From NCBI RefSeq assembly GCF_900176565.1, contig NZ_FXEH01000006.1, positions 1,240,001 to 1,304,000 on the forward strand: 64,000 nt of DNA, read 5' to 3'. Source of the DNA: Thalassobacillus devorans. GTDB lineage: Bacteria; Bacillota; Bacilli; Bacillales; Halobacillaceae. Below are positions 44,050 to 53,141 of the stretch, piece by piece. The first letter of the stretch is position 1. The number at the start of each line of letters is the position of its first letter. The translations under genes were made by a program, and so were the position numbers. Under the pieces are notes generated by a model that worked only from the letters and a program-made list of their open reading frames with translations, did not search any database and was not told where the DNA came from.

Positions 44050-44092
44050 AAATAAAGAAGACTGCCGTTAATTTTGGCAGTCTTCTTATTAA
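44050..44092 (-). terminator. terminator of the SDR gene
   Basis: AAGAAGACTGCC pairs with GGCAGTCTTCTT around a 9-nt loop, then the minus strand is TTTATTTTTC. It lies 20 nt after the stop. Confidence 0.85.
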
Positions 44093-44112
44093 TGTAGCGA
44101 ATTTTTCAGCTA

Positions 44113-44880
44113 TTAAAACCCATAGATCGTCATGCCGCCATCTACAAACAAAGTTTGTCCGGTCATGTAATCACTGGCTTCGGCAGCCAGGAATACGGCA
44201 GTCCCTGCCAGTTCCGACAGTTTACCTATTCGTTTAAGCGGGGTACGTGACAATATATCCTGGACATAGTTTTCATCCTGTAATAGCTTTTCAGTCAATG
44301 CAGTAGGGAAATACCAGGGACCAATTGCATTAACATTAATGTTATATTTTCCCCATTCCATCGCCAGGTTCTTAGTCATTTGTATCAGAGCGCTCTTGGT
44401 CATCGCATAGACAACACCCGTTCTAAGTGCGGTATGACCTCCGACGGAAGATATATTGATAATTTTCCCTTGCTGATTATCTTTCATATTTTCAGCAGCA
44501 TATTGAGATAAGAAAAATGCACTCTTCATATTAGTTGAAACAATCTGATCCCACTCTGCCTCAGTCACTTCCATAGCTTCGCTGCGAATATTCATTCCTG
44601 CATTATTCACCCAAATATCTAATGGCCGTTCGGCAATAATACCATCCATCTGTTTTTTGATTAATTCATATTCGTTTACATCAGCTTGTATAGTAAAAGC
44701 CTTTCTTCCAAGCTCTTCAATGACGGCCTTTACTTCTTCCAATTGTTCTTTTGATCGCGCTATGAGGACAACATCCGCTCCAGCTTCAGCATAAGAAACT
44801 GCGATTGCTTTACCAATTCCTTTGGTTGCCCCTGTTATAACCGCTAACTTATTCGTTAATTTAAAACTTGGTAGAAACAT
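44113..44880 (-). CDS. short-chain dehydrogenase/reductase (gluconate 5-dehydrogenase-like)
   Basis: A 255-residue classical SDR: TGATKGIG (about 18-25), NNAGM (about 93), NISSVGGHT and YAMTK (about 158) with catalytic Tyr and Lys. The ending TGQTLFVDGGMTIYGF is common to gluconate 5-dehydrogenase and acetoin or glucose dehydrogenases. The substrate is unknown. Divergent from the oxidase operon; it shares about 350 bp of intergenic sequence. Confidence 0.88.
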   Translation of the reverse strand: MFLPSFKLTNKLAVITGATKGIGKAIAVSYAEAGADVVLIARSKEQLEEVKAVIEELGRKAFTIQADVNEYELIKKQMDGIIAERPLDIWVNNAGMNIRSEAMEVTEAEWDQIVSTNMKSAFFLSQYAAENMKDNQQGKIINISSVGGHTALRTGVVYAMTKSALIQMTKNLAMEWGKYNINVNAIGPWYFPTALTEKLLQDENYVQDILSRTPLKRIGKLSELAGTAVFLAAEASDYMTGQTLFVDGGMTIYGF

Positions 44881-45237
44881 CTTTTTCCTCCTGATGGTTA
44901 TTTTTCATTATTATATCATTATTTGGTAAAGAACCCCCTCATCCGCTAATTCTCTAGTGATCTTATAAGTAAAAAGTTCTAATTTTCTTCACATTATTCC
45001 AATATTATGTGATTGCTTGCCTTTTCGTTTTGTGATAGCACACTTAACACTTTTCACAAACTATACACATTTTCATTACTTACAATGATAAAAATCACAG
45101 GTAAACCCTTTTACTACAGTGTTTTCATTTGTTATTGAACAATTTGTGAAACATGTGAATTTCAAGTCGAATTTACATTAATTTGCTGTAAGATAGTTAA
45201 TAACAAAAGCAAAAAAAAACGAAAGGGGTGGGTATAA
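44881..45237. promoter_or_regulatory. divergent control region with repeated TGTGA/TCACA half-sites
   Basis: About 357 bp without a gene between the SDR and the oxidase operon. It holds several TGTGA or TCACA half-sites, including TTTGTGA (45029-45035) facing TCACAAA (45054-45060) 18 nt apart, and TTTGTGAAACATGTGAA from 45143. Fnr, Crp-like and Rex regulators read TGTGA or TTGTGA half-sites; none matches full spacing. Redox control is a guess. Confidence 0.35.
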
Positions 45238-45387
45238 ATGCCTAGCACAAATCTGAAACATCAAGTTGAGCAAGAGCACAGCTCGAGCGAACCTAATTTA
45301 AAAGGAACACTGATTTCCGTTTCAGTAGTAGGAGGATTTCTAGTTTTATCCTGGCTTGCCGTTTTCGGTCTATTTTTAGCACGATAG
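45238..45387 (+). CDS. cytochrome c oxidase subunit IIa (small subunit)
   Basis: A 49-residue single-helix protein with a polar N-terminus (about 22 residues) and one membrane helix (TLISVSVVGGFLVLSWLAVF), ending FLAR. Short proteins like this precede subunits II and I in b(a/o)3-type oxidases and are called subunit IIa. The ATG has AAAGGGG about 9 nt upstream. It is 29 nt before the subunit II gene. The identity rests on size, helix and context. Confidence 0.78.
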   Translation: MPSTNLKHQVEQEHSSSEPNLKGTLISVSVVGGFLVLSWLAVFGLFLAR

Positions 45388-45416
45388 TACTTTAACTTAG
45401 GAAAAGGGGGATTATG

Positions 45417-45923
45417 ATGCACCTGCATAAATACGAAAAAATATGGATGGCATCCGGAGTGGGAACATTGCTTGTCTTTTTAATTGTTCTCGGTATCGGG
45501 GCTTTCTATCAGGGAACACAGCCGCCAAGCTGTATGGTTACATTAGATCCGCAGAATGTCCAGGCACATGAAGCGTTCAAAGAAGAAAATCTAGGACTTC
45601 AACAACTGGGAGAAAAAGAATATACATTGAATGTCCTTGCTTCTGCTTTCAACTATAATTTAGGTAAAGATGAAGATGGAAATAATGTCAAGACCATTCG
45701 AATACCAGCAGGATCTAAAGTAATGTTCCAGGCTACTACTGAAGATGTCATTCACGGTTTTCAGCTTGCCGGAACCAACGTCAATATGATGCTGGAACCA
45801 GGATATATTTCTACTCTGGAAACCACATTAGATAACCCGGGAACTTATACTCTTATTTGTAATGAATATTGTGGTACCGGCCACCATCTTATGACTGCGA
45901 CCGTGGAGGTGTATGAAGAATGA
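45417..45923 (+). CDS. cytochrome c oxidase subunit II (b(a/o)3 type)
   Basis: A 168-residue protein with one N-terminal helix (about 10-32) and a cupredoxin domain. The CuA site is complete: His in DVIHGFQLAG and CNEYCGTGHHLM with two Cys, Glu, His and Met. It accepts electrons from cytochrome c and passes them to subunit I. The second of two adjacent ATGs is chosen for spacing to GGGGG. It overlaps subunit I by 4 bp. Confidence 0.92.
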   Translation: MHLHKYEKIWMASGVGTLLVFLIVLGIGAFYQGTQPPSCMVTLDPQNVQAHEAFKEENLGLQQLGEKEYTLNVLASAFNYNLGKDEDGNNVKTIRIPAGSKVMFQATTEDVIHGFQLAGTNVNMMLEPGYISTLETTLDNPGTYTLICNEYCGTGHHLMTATVEVYEE

Positions 45924-47578
45924 TTGCAGAAAAAACAGGGCTGAGCAAAGCTGATTCTAGATTAGTTATGTCATTTATGTGGGTCACTTTCATTTCTTTG
46001 CTGATCGGCGGTCTGATGGGACTGCTGCAAACATTGGTGAGAACTGGTAACTTCAATTTGCCGTTCGGTATCGGTTATTATCAAATTTTGACTGTCCACG
46101 GTGTCATATTAGGACTGGTCCTTACTACATTTTTCATCATTGGATTTCAGTTCGCTTTAATGGCTAAGACTGTTGGGATGACCAATAAACAACGAAAGTG
46201 GGCATGGGCATCCTTCTGGGTTATGCTCATAGGCACAATAGCAAGTGCTATCATGATTCTATTAGGTAAAGCAAGTGTACTATACACTTTCTACGCTCCT
46301 TTGAAAGCACACCCGATTTTTTACTTCGGCCTTACGTTTGTCGTAGTAGGATCGTGGATTGCCTGTTTTGTAAATTTCCACCAATTGTATCAATGGAAAA
46401 AGAAACATCAGGGTGAACATTCCCCTTTGTTAGCATTCATGGTTGTCATCAATATGCTAATGTGGTTTATATGCACACTCGGTGTGGCAGCTACTGTATT
46501 AATCCAATTTATTCCTTGGTCCTTAGGGTTAGTTGGGGAAATAAATATCCTGGTTAGTCGAACCTTATTCTGGTATTTCGGTCATCCACTAGTTTATTTC
46601 TGGCTGCTTCCTGCCTATATGGCATGGTATGCCATCCTGCCAAAAATTATCGGCGGCAAGATATTCAGCGATTCGCTGGCCCGCCTTGCGTTTATTCTAT
46701 TTTTGATTTTCTCGATTCCAGTAGGTTTTCACCATCAGCTTTTGGAGCCGGGAATTGATCCTATGTGGAAATACATTCAAGTTGTACTTACATTCGCTGT
46801 TATCATACCGTCCTTGTTGACTGCATTTTCAATGTTCGCTACATTTGAAATCACGGGCAGACAAAAAGGGTATACAGGATTATTCGGCTGGTTCCGGCAT
46901 CTTCCTTGGAAAGATGTTCGATTCTTCGCACCATTCATGGGGATGGTTGCATTTATTCCAGCAGGTGCAGGGGGCATTATCAACGCTTCCAATCAGATGA
47001 ACCAGGTAGTTCATAATACCATCTGGGTGACTGGACATTTCCACCTCACACTTGCGACCACCGTCATTCTTACTTTCTTCGGAATTACGTACTGGCTTGT
47101 ACCTGTACTTACGGGCAGGAAAATTGACAAAAAAATCAACACCCTTGGTATGACGCAAACGATTGTTTGGCTTGTCGGCATGTTCTTCATGTCAGGCTCA
47201 ATGCATTTGGCAGGTCTGCTTGGAGCTCCGAGACGTTCTGCATTTTCCGACTACCAGGGCAGCGCACAGGCTGCAGAATGGATCGGATATCAATACGGTC
47301 AGGCGATTGGTGGTTCTATCCTATTCATTGGCATTCTGATCATGCTTTATAACTTCTTCTATATGACATTCAAGGCCCCAAAAGGCGTCGAAGAATTCCC
47401 AATTGCAGAAGCGCCTGATGGTTCAGAGCCGACCCCTTTGGTATTGGAGAATTGGAAGTTATGGATAGGGATTACTGTCGTATTGATTGCATTTGCTTAT
47501 ACTATTCCTTTCGTGGATATCATTCAGAATTCACCTCCAGGATCGCCACCTTTTGAATGGCCGATTGGAAACGGGTGA
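45920..47578 (+). CDS. cytochrome c oxidase subunit I (b(a/o)3 type)
   Basis: A 552-residue proton-pumping heme-copper oxidase core with about 13 helices. Key segments: HGVILGLVLTTFF with heme b His (about 52), FWYFGHPLVYFWLLPAYMAWY with the CuB His and Tyr (about 215-235), PVGFHHQLLEPG with the CuB His pair (about 273), WVTGHFHLTLATTV with the heme a3 and b His (about 370). The spaced motif YFGHPLVYFWLLPAY is that of the B-type (ba3) class. Probably a microaerobic terminal oxidase. Confidence 0.95.
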   Translation: MIAEKTGLSKADSRLVMSFMWVTFISLLIGGLMGLLQTLVRTGNFNLPFGIGYYQILTVHGVILGLVLTTFFIIGFQFALMAKTVGMTNKQRKWAWASFWVMLIGTIASAIMILLGKASVLYTFYAPLKAHPIFYFGLTFVVVGSWIACFVNFHQLYQWKKKHQGEHSPLLAFMVVINMLMWFICTLGVAATVLIQFIPWSLGLVGEINILVSRTLFWYFGHPLVYFWLLPAYMAWYAILPKIIGGKIFSDSLARLAFILFLIFSIPVGFHHQLLEPGIDPMWKYIQVVLTFAVIIPSLLTAFSMFATFEITGRQKGYTGLFGWFRHLPWKDVRFFAPFMGMVAFIPAGAGGIINASNQMNQVVHNTIWVTGHFHLTLATTVILTFFGITYWLVPVLTGRKIDKKINTLGMTQTIVWLVGMFFMSGSMHLAGLLGAPRRSAFSDYQGSAQAAEWIGYQYGQAIGGSILFIGILIMLYNFFYMTFKAPKGVEEFPIAEAPDGSEPTPLVLENWKLWIGITVVLIAFAYTIPFVDIIQNSPPGSPPFEWPIGNG

Positions 47579-47584
47579 TGATCG

Positions 47585-47625
47585 AAAAAAAGAGCATGGA
47601 ATTGAGGATTCCATGCTCTTTTACT
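47585..47625. terminator. bidirectional terminator after the oxidase operon
   Basis: AAAAGAGCATGGAAT and ATTCCATGCTCTTTT pair exactly around a 5-nt loop, with U-runs on both strands. It also serves the convergent carboxypeptidase gene. Confidence 0.92.
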
Positions 47626-47661
47626 ATTTTCCTTTCCAACTTTCCAATATTAGCAGAAATA

Positions 47662-49155
47662 TTAAAACTGATATATCTTACTGTATTTCTTAGTCAAGTA
47701 TTGTACTAAATAATCAGGATTAAGCTTCTCTCCTGTTACTTCATTCAAAATTTCAAGGGGCTTTTTCATACTCCCATATTGATGTATATTTTTCGTAAGC
47801 CACTCTTTAATCCCAGTAAAGTCTCCTGCTCGAATTACCTTATCAAAATCAATCTCCTGTTCCATACGATTGTAGAATTGGGCGGCATACATATAACCTA
47901 ATGCATAAGAGGGGAAGTAGCCGAAACTTCCACCTGCCCAATGTACGTCCTGCAGCACACCTTCCGCATCATTGCGTGGCCTTATTCCTACGTATTCCTC
48001 CATTTTATCATTCCAAAGTTCTGGAAGGTCCTTTACCTTTATGTCCCCCGCAATCAATGCTTTTTCCAGTTCATAACGGACCATAATGTGTAAAGGATAC
48101 GTAAGTTCATCTGCTTCAATCCGTATATAGGAAGGTTTCACTTCATTGATAGCTTTATAAAAAGGATCCAACGGAAGGTCACTGAAACTGTCCGGTGCAT
48201 AAGTTTTGAATAGCTTATAATGATTTTCCCAGAACGCTTCACTTCTGGCTATGAAATTTTCCCAGAAAAGCGATTGGGACTCATGAATTCCCATTGAGGT
48301 CCCATCAGCTAGGGGGGTAAATGCCAGTTCAGGGTTGATATTCTGTTCATATAGTGCGTGACCACCTTCGTGAATCGTTCCAAATACGGCGGTACGGAAA
48401 TCTTTCTCATCGTATTTTGTGGTGACACGGACATCATTGATATTCAAGCCGATTGCAAATGGATGAACTGTTTCGTCCAGCCTGCCCGCTTCAAAATCAT
48501 ACCCCATGCGCGCAAGTATCTCGAGACTGAATTTCTCCTGATCAGCTTTTGGAAAATGCCCATGAAGCACAGAAGGATCCGGTTGAATTGGAGACTGCTG
48601 TATTGTGTCCAGTAAACCTGACAACGACTTCCTTACCTTAGGAAATACATCATCTAAAACAGCTACTGTTACACCAGGTTCATAGTTATCCAACAGAGCA
48701 TCATAGATATGATTGTCATAACCCCAATAACCAGCAAACTTCTGATTGTAATCAACAAGTTTTTCGAGATAAGGTTCGAAACTTTCGAAGTCATCTTTTT
48801 CTTTCGCTTCCTCCCACACGGATTCTGCTTTGGATTGCAGCATGACATACTCTTTATATTCTTCTGCTGGAATTTTTGCACTCCGATTGTAACTCTCTTC
48901 TGATTTTTCCACTGCTTTTTTGATAATCTCATTCTCGGTGTTGTTCTTTAACTCATCAATGTAGCCCTTCATTTGATCGGAGGTAGTGATCTGGTGAACT
49001 TTCTGGGACACCATGCCAATTACTTCTGATCGATTACCGACTGCTTTTTTTGGTGCATTTGTCCTTAAGTCCCAAAACATCAGCCCAAGTGCTTCTTCAT
49101 AGGAAGCTTTTTCTTTCAATAAGTTCAAAAAGTCCTGCTCCAACTCTTTACTCAC
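47662..49155 (-). CDS. ypwA: thermostable carboxypeptidase, M32 family
   Basis: A 497-residue metallocarboxypeptidase resembling B. subtilis YpwA. The zinc motif HEGGH is in TIHEGGHALYEQN at about 262-275, with the downstream zinc Glu in MGIHESQSLFWEN (about 290). SYIRIEADELTYPLHI and GIRPRNDAEGVLQDVHWAGG are family motifs. It removes C-terminal residues, except Pro, from peptides. Located 12 nt after the methyltransferase stop on the same strand. Confidence 0.94.
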   Translation of the reverse strand: MSKELEQDFLNLLKEKASYEEALGLMFWDLRTNAPKKAVGNRSEVIGMVSQKVHQITTSDQMKGYIDELKNNTENEIIKKAVEKSEESYNRSAKIPAEEYKEYVMLQSKAESVWEEAKEKDDFESFEPYLEKLVDYNQKFAGYWGYDNHIYDALLDNYEPGVTVAVLDDVFPKVRKSLSGLLDTIQQSPIQPDPSVLHGHFPKADQEKFSLEILARMGYDFEAGRLDETVHPFAIGLNINDVRVTTKYDEKDFRTAVFGTIHEGGHALYEQNINPELAFTPLADGTSMGIHESQSLFWENFIARSEAFWENHYKLFKTYAPDSFSDLPLDPFYKAINEVKPSYIRIEADELTYPLHIMVRYELEKALIAGDIKVKDLPELWNDKMEEYVGIRPRNDAEGVLQDVHWAGGSFGYFPSYALGYMYAAQFYNRMEQEIDFDKVIRAGDFTGIKEWLTKNIHQYGSMKKPLEILNEVTGEKLNPDYLVQYLTKKYSKIYQF

Positions 49156-49167
49156 AAATGTCTCCCC

Positions 49168-50304
49168 CTATTTCGGCCGCTTTCCAAAAAACTGATAATA
49201 ATCGGTTTTGATGTATCCATTGAATAATTTCCGCTTTTTAGAAGCCTGCCGCCCATAAATTTGTTCAAATCCTGAATGGGAAGTAAGGATGTAGACACTC
49301 CAGGTCGGATGGTCTCTCATAATCGAGCCAAGATCTCTGTACATGGTCTCCACTTCTTCCCGCTCCCCGATTCGCTCTCCATAAGGAGGATTAGACACCA
49401 GGTACCCATTTTCCTGCTTGGGGCGCAAATCTTTTACCTGCATCTGTTTCCACTGGATCAGATCACCCAGCCCGGCTTCCATGGCGTTTGCTTTTGAGAC
49501 TTCAATCATGCGATGGTCAATATCGTAACCAGTTATATCCAAAGGCTGGTCGTAGTTTGCATGATCCTCTGCTTCCTGAAAAGCATCATCCCATACTTTT
49601 TGAGGAATCCAATTCCAATCTTCTGATGCAAATTCTCTATTAAAGCCAGGAGCAATATTTTGACCGATCAACGCGGCTTCAATCGCAATGGTACCCGAGC
49701 CGCAGAAAGGATCGACGAATGGCTTATCAGGCGTCCAGTTGGTTAATTGCACGAGAGCGGCAGCTAAAGTCTCTTTTAAGGGCGCTTCTCCCTGTCCGGT
49801 TCGATAACCTCTTTTGTGCAACCCGGTACCAGAGGTATCAATTGTGAGTAATGCAGTATCTTTATGCAAGGCAATTTCCACACGGTAGAATGCCCCGTCT
49901 TCTTTCAGCCATGAAGCGATCCCATGACGCTGCTTCATCCGTTCAACGATCGCCTTCTTTACAATCGATTGGCAATCAGGAACGCTATATAATTTTGATT
50001 TCACTGACTTACCAATAACGGGGAACTCGCCATCTTCTGGTATGTAAGATTCCCATGGAAGGGCTTTGGTCTTTTCAAACAATTCATCAAAGGTGAAAGC
50101 TTTGAACTTTCCAACCTGAAGCTTGACGCGATCAGCTGTCCTAAGCCAAAGGTTGGCCCTGGGGATTGCTGATATATCCGCTTCAAAGGTAACTCTGCCA
50201 TTCTCCACTTCTACATCTTCATATCCAAGATTTTTTACTTCCTGCGCAACGATGGATTCCAATCCCATTGCTGCGGTAGCGATCAAGGTTACTTTTTGCG
50301 GCAT
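49168..50304 (-). CDS. ypsC: THUMP-domain class I RNA methyltransferase (RlmL/YpsC type)
   Basis: A 378-residue SAM-dependent methyltransferase. N-terminal ferredoxin-like and THUMP parts (about 45-160) bind RNA; motif I VDPFCGSGTIAIEAAL is near 190, the D-x-D of motif II (GYDIDHRMI) near 245, and motif IV SNPPYGERIGER near 300, which matches N2-guanine methylation of 23S rRNA or tRNA. Start at MPQKV because AAAGGA precedes it. It lies next to rnpB, as in B. subtilis. Confidence 0.9.
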   Translation of the reverse strand: MPQKVTLIATAAMGLESIVAQEVKNLGYEDVEVENGRVTFEADISAIPRANLWLRTADRVKLQVGKFKAFTFDELFEKTKALPWESYIPEDGEFPVIGKSVKSKLYSVPDCQSIVKKAIVERMKQRHGIASWLKEDGAFYRVEIALHKDTALLTIDTSGTGLHKRGYRTGQGEAPLKETLAAALVQLTNWTPDKPFVDPFCGSGTIAIEAALIGQNIAPGFNREFASEDWNWIPQKVWDDAFQEAEDHANYDQPLDITGYDIDHRMIEVSKANAMEAGLGDLIQWKQMQVKDLRPKQENGYLVSNPPYGERIGEREEVETMYRDLGSIMRDHPTWSVYILTSHSGFEQIYGRQASKKRKLFNGYIKTDYYQFFGKRPK

Positions 50305-50363
50305 AAAACATTCATTCCTTTTCATGGATAATGATATCTAAACAAACTTTTCTTCTAAAAGTA

Positions 50364-50404
50364 TAAAAAACCCTTTCTAACGCAATAACTGCATTTAGAA
50401 AGGG
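50364..50404 (-). terminator. terminator of rnpB
   Basis: CCCTTTCTAA pairs with TTAGAAAGGG around a 14-nt loop, and the minus strand continues TTTTTT. It follows the RNase P RNA directly. Confidence 0.88.
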
Positions 50405-50414
50405 ATCATTTCAA

Positions 50415-50818
50415 AGTCAGACCTTTGAATACTTTGTAAGCCATGTTCTGTACCATCGTACTGCCAGCGGTGGTCAACCTCGTACTCCGGTGGTAATCAT
50501 CTATCTGCAAGCATAAATGCTTGCCTCTTATCAGGTTCATTTCCCTTCCAAGAGTGCCCCTACCTTCATTTGGGTTGCTCGCTCATGGGGTTTACCGCGT
50601 TCCACTCAAAGCATTTCTGCTTTGACTACGTCACTGTGGCACTTTCAAGGTTGGAATGCCATATCCATCAGGACTTAGGCATTTTCCCTGCCGTTAGCCA
50701 AAAGGCTACCCTGACTTATGGTTTCGTCAGGCATGAACACTACAGGCATCTCAGCCTGTGCGAGCATGGACTTTCCTCTGCATGTTAAACATACAGCGAT
50801 TACCCAAGTATTCAAAAC
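50415..50818 (-). ncRNA. rnpB: RNase P RNA, type B
   Basis: About 404 nt, close to B. subtilis rnpB (401 nt). Conserved parts on the minus strand: GGGTAATCGCTG then AGAGGAAAGTCCATGCTCGC at the 5' side, TGAAAGTGCCACAGTGACG and GTGGAACGCGGTAAACCCC in the centre, and TAGATGATTACCACC then ACAGAACATGGCTTAC at the 3' side. The ends pair (GAATACTT with AAGTATTC) as P1. It matures tRNA 5' ends. Placed between ypsC and gpsB, the B. subtilis order. Boundaries are estimated by alignment from memory. Confidence 0.97.
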
Positions 50819-50827
50819 TGCTTTATA

Positions 50828-50856
50828 ATTGTAACTAGTTGACTGATTACTGTCAA
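50828..50856 (-). promoter_or_regulatory. sigma-A promoter of rnpB
   Basis: On the minus strand TTGACA-N17-TACAAT, with transcription expected about 8-10 nt later, at the predicted 5' end of RNase P RNA (50818). Confidence 0.85.
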
Positions 50857-50913
50857 TGGAATAACTATTATAGCATACAAGAAGACAGCCTGCACACTCC
50901 ATTTTTTGGCAAA

Positions 50914-51234
50914 TTAGGAGTCAGCGTATTTCTTCCCAAAAACAGCTTTTTCTAAATTGGAGAGGCGCTTTAGTACATCATAATTAACCTGATGATTGGG
51001 CGTCTGATTTTCACTTTGGACTGGACGACTTCTGGTAGTCTCTCTGGAAGGTGTCCGTTTCAGACGTTCATTTTCCTGTCTTAGCCGTTCTATCTCCTGG
51101 TTAAATACATCATAATCCTGAATGATCAGATCTAAAAACTCGTCTACTTCTTCCTGATTATAACCCCTCATGGATGTCTTAAAGTCTTTTTCTAAAATCT
51201 GTTTACCATCTAAATTCAATTTGTCATTGAACAT
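50914..51234 (-). CDS. gpsB: cell division protein GpsB
   Basis: A 106-residue DivIVA-like coiled-coil protein that coordinates peptidoglycan synthesis with division and interacts with PBP1 and EzrA. N-terminal membrane-binding domain: LEKDFKTSMRGYNQEEVDEFLD, then a coiled coil VFNQEIERLRQENERLK (to about 60), a polar linker, and the C-terminal trimerising helix DVLKRLSNLEKAVFGK. AGAGGTGATACTG sets the start. Its partner PonA lies at 59 kb. Confidence 0.95.
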   Translation of the reverse strand: MFNDKLNLDGKQILEKDFKTSMRGYNQEEVDEFLDLIIQDYDVFNQEIERLRQENERLKRTPSRETTRSRPVQSENQTPNHQVNYDVLKRLSNLEKAVFGKKYADS

Positions 51235-51308
51235 CAGTATCACCTCTGTTTACGCACCTTACTCTTATTTTTCCAAAACTTCGAAGGAATGTCAATTTTT
51301 ATTATGAC

Positions 51309-51869
51309 TTATTGATTCCAATAATCAGGGTCTGCCATTTGTATCTGCTCGACCGTTTCCTGGAGATCAAAAGGAGTGATATATAATATTTTATACCCCT
51401 TTTCCTCTGCAGCTATAGCCCTTTTCCGTAAAAAGTCAGGACTTCCTGGTGTATCCTCGTCGTAAAGCATCAGGACACCATCCGAATGATCGATCAGAAA
51501 CTGGTCCTTCGCTTTAAATTGATATGGCCCCTGGTATTCTTTTTCGTAGATAGGCTGATAAAAATCAGCAACCATCGTTAGTTCTTCATATTGGTGCTTC
51601 ATATCGTCCGGCCATCGTGATTCTTGATTAATAAATGGTGGAAGTAAGCCAAGCTGAATGTCATAGGTTTCTTTTAAGTCCATCACTACTTCTCCGGCCC
51701 ATAACTCTACTCCCATCTGGCCTGAAATCAACACCCATTCGAGTCCTTCTTCCACGAGTCCTGCCAGCTTATTTTTCAGGCTTTCTTTAATATAGAAAAT
51801 TCTTTGATCGTCATTCTTATATATTCCCAATTCCATCGGCTTGTATCCTGTAACAACTATTGTTTTCAT
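51309..51869 (-). CDS. ypsA: YpsA (DUF1273, SLOG-fold) protein
   Basis: A 186-residue protein of the YpsA family: VVTGYKPMELGI near 5-15, a GLEWVLISGQMGVELWAGEVV loop near 45, and DHSDGVLMLYDEDTPGSPDF near 135 are the SLOG ligand-binding signature. In Staphylococcus and Bacillus it is linked with cell division and nucleotide signals. It sits next to gpsB, its known functional neighbour. Two adjacent ATGs are possible starts. Confidence 0.9.
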   Translation of the reverse strand: MKTIVVTGYKPMELGIYKNDDQRIFYIKESLKNKLAGLVEEGLEWVLISGQMGVELWAGEVVMDLKETYDIQLGLLPPFINQESRWPDDMKHQYEELTMVADFYQPIYEKEYQGPYQFKAKDQFLIDHSDGVLMLYDEDTPGSPDFLRKRAIAAEEKGYKILYITPFDLQETVEQIQMADPDYWNQ

Positions 51870-52107
51870 CACATACGGCTCCTTGAGCGATTTCTTTCTT
51901 CACTCAGTATATCTCAAACCTGCCTCCTCTTCCATATGTCGCTTCCCCAAGTTCCTGACAAGAAAACTCCAAGATTTATCCATTTTTGCTTTATAATCAA
52001 TCAGTAACATATAAGCTCCATCATGTTCTGTTTCAAAAAGCTCTAAAAATCAAGTATTGAACTTTCATTAGAAAATATCAACGTTAAATATAGCATCCTT
52101 TCAGCAC

Positions 52108-52143
52108 AAAAAAACGAGTATCCTAGAGAAGATACTCGTTTTA
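52108..52143 (-). terminator. terminator of cotD
   Basis: AAACGAGTATC pairs with GATACTCGTTT around an 8-nt loop, after which the minus strand has TTTTTT. It is just after the cotD stop. Confidence 0.88.
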
Positions 52144-52147
52144 ACTA

Positions 52148-52603
52148 TTAATCACGCCACCATGGATGATGGCATCCTTTGCCCATGTGACAACTGCCAG
52201 GTCCAGGTCCCATTGGCCCATATGGCATTCCCTGTGGCATCATTCCGTCATCTTCTGCTCCTGCTACTTGAGGTCCCATTCCTTGTTGCGGCATGCCCAT
52301 TGGCGGCATTGGTCCCGTTTGTGCTCCCATCACCTGCGGCCCCATTCCCATCGGTCCTATCATCTCCGGGCGTTGTTGCGGCATGAATATATCTTCTGAA
52401 TCGAAGGTATTCATTACAGATTGTGTTTGTGGGAAGTGGTGGTAGTTTTTCGTCAAATGATGATTCATGACAGTGGTGTGAGTCGGATGGATAACGTCGA
52501 CTTCATTCAGGAAATGATTGTTCTGTACACAATGTCTAGTGGGGCAGACTACTTGCTGCCTCGGTCCTGTTTGGCCAGGACCCATGCATTTTTTGTGATG
52601 CAT
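52148..52603 (-). CDS. cotD: spore coat protein CotD family
   Basis: A 151-residue His/Met/Pro/Gly-rich protein. The core VIHPTHTTVMNHHLTKNYHH, then FPQTQSVMN, matches B. subtilis CotD. The C-terminal half is longer than in B. subtilis (75 residues) and made of Met-Gly-Pro repeats (PMGMGPQVMGAQTGPMPPMG). Several cysteines and the basic start suit cross-linking in the spore coat. Supports a spore-forming host. Mother-cell sigma control is expected but no promoter was recognised. Confidence 0.88.
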   Translation of the reverse strand: MHHKKCMGPGQTGPRQQVVCPTRHCVQNNHFLNEVDVIHPTHTTVMNHHLTKNYHHFPQTQSVMNTFDSEDIFMPQQRPEMIGPMGMGPQVMGAQTGPMPPMGMPQQGMGPQVAGAEDDGMMPQGMPYGPMGPGPGSCHMGKGCHHPWWRD

Positions 52604-52696
52604 CTTTTATTCCCCTTTCTGTAAGATTCATCTTTCATTATTAGGGTATGTGCCGGGCTCATAACATGTACTGAGGCAAACGACTATTTTAGGCAA

Positions 52697-52728
52697 TAAA
52701 AAACACCCAGCTGGACTGGGTGCTTTTA
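52697..52728 (-). terminator. terminator of cdd
   Basis: ACACCCAG pairs with CTGGGTG around a 5-nt loop; the minus strand then has TTTTTT. It lies 9 nt after the cdd stop. Confidence 0.85.
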
Positions 52729-52736
52729 TGTATCGA

Positions 52737-53141
52737 TTATTCTTCTGCAGCTAAATCACTTTGCGCAAAGGAAAACGGCAATAATTCTTCCATCGTCATG
52801 GTTTTCACATTCCCTGAAAGATTACTGGTATGGATTCTCATGTCGCTCGGAAAGAATTCACTCATTACCTGACGGCACGAACCGCATGGCGGGACCGGGC
52901 GGGCCGTGTCAGCAACTACAGCCATTTCCTGGAATTCAGTCTCCCCGTCAGCGATCGCCTTGAAGATGGCAACTCTTTCTGCACAACAGGTTACAGGATA
53001 AGCTGCATTTTCTATGTTGCATCCTTCGTATGTTTTTCCTGACTTAGTTACCAGCGCTGCTCCGACCTTGAACTTCGAATACGGGGTGTAAGCACGCTCA
53101 CGAATTTCTTTTGCTTTTTCAAGTAGCTGTTGGTTTATCAT
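52737..53141 (-). CDS. cdd: cytidine deaminase
   Basis: A 134-residue tetrameric-type enzyme of pyrimidine salvage. Zinc site: CCAERVAIFKAI (about 54-65, Cys-Ala-Glu) with PPCGSCRQVMSEF (about 88-100). GCNIENAAYPVT is the substrate loop. In B. subtilis cdd lies with era and recO; here it stands between cotD and an RND pump, so the neighbourhood is rearranged. Confidence 0.96.
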   Translation of the reverse strand: MINQQLLEKAKEIRERAYTPYSKFKVGAALVTKSGKTYEGCNIENAAYPVTCCAERVAIFKAIADGETEFQEMAVVADTARPVPPCGSCRQVMSEFFPSDMRIHTSNLSGNVKTMTMEELLPFSFAQSDLAAEE

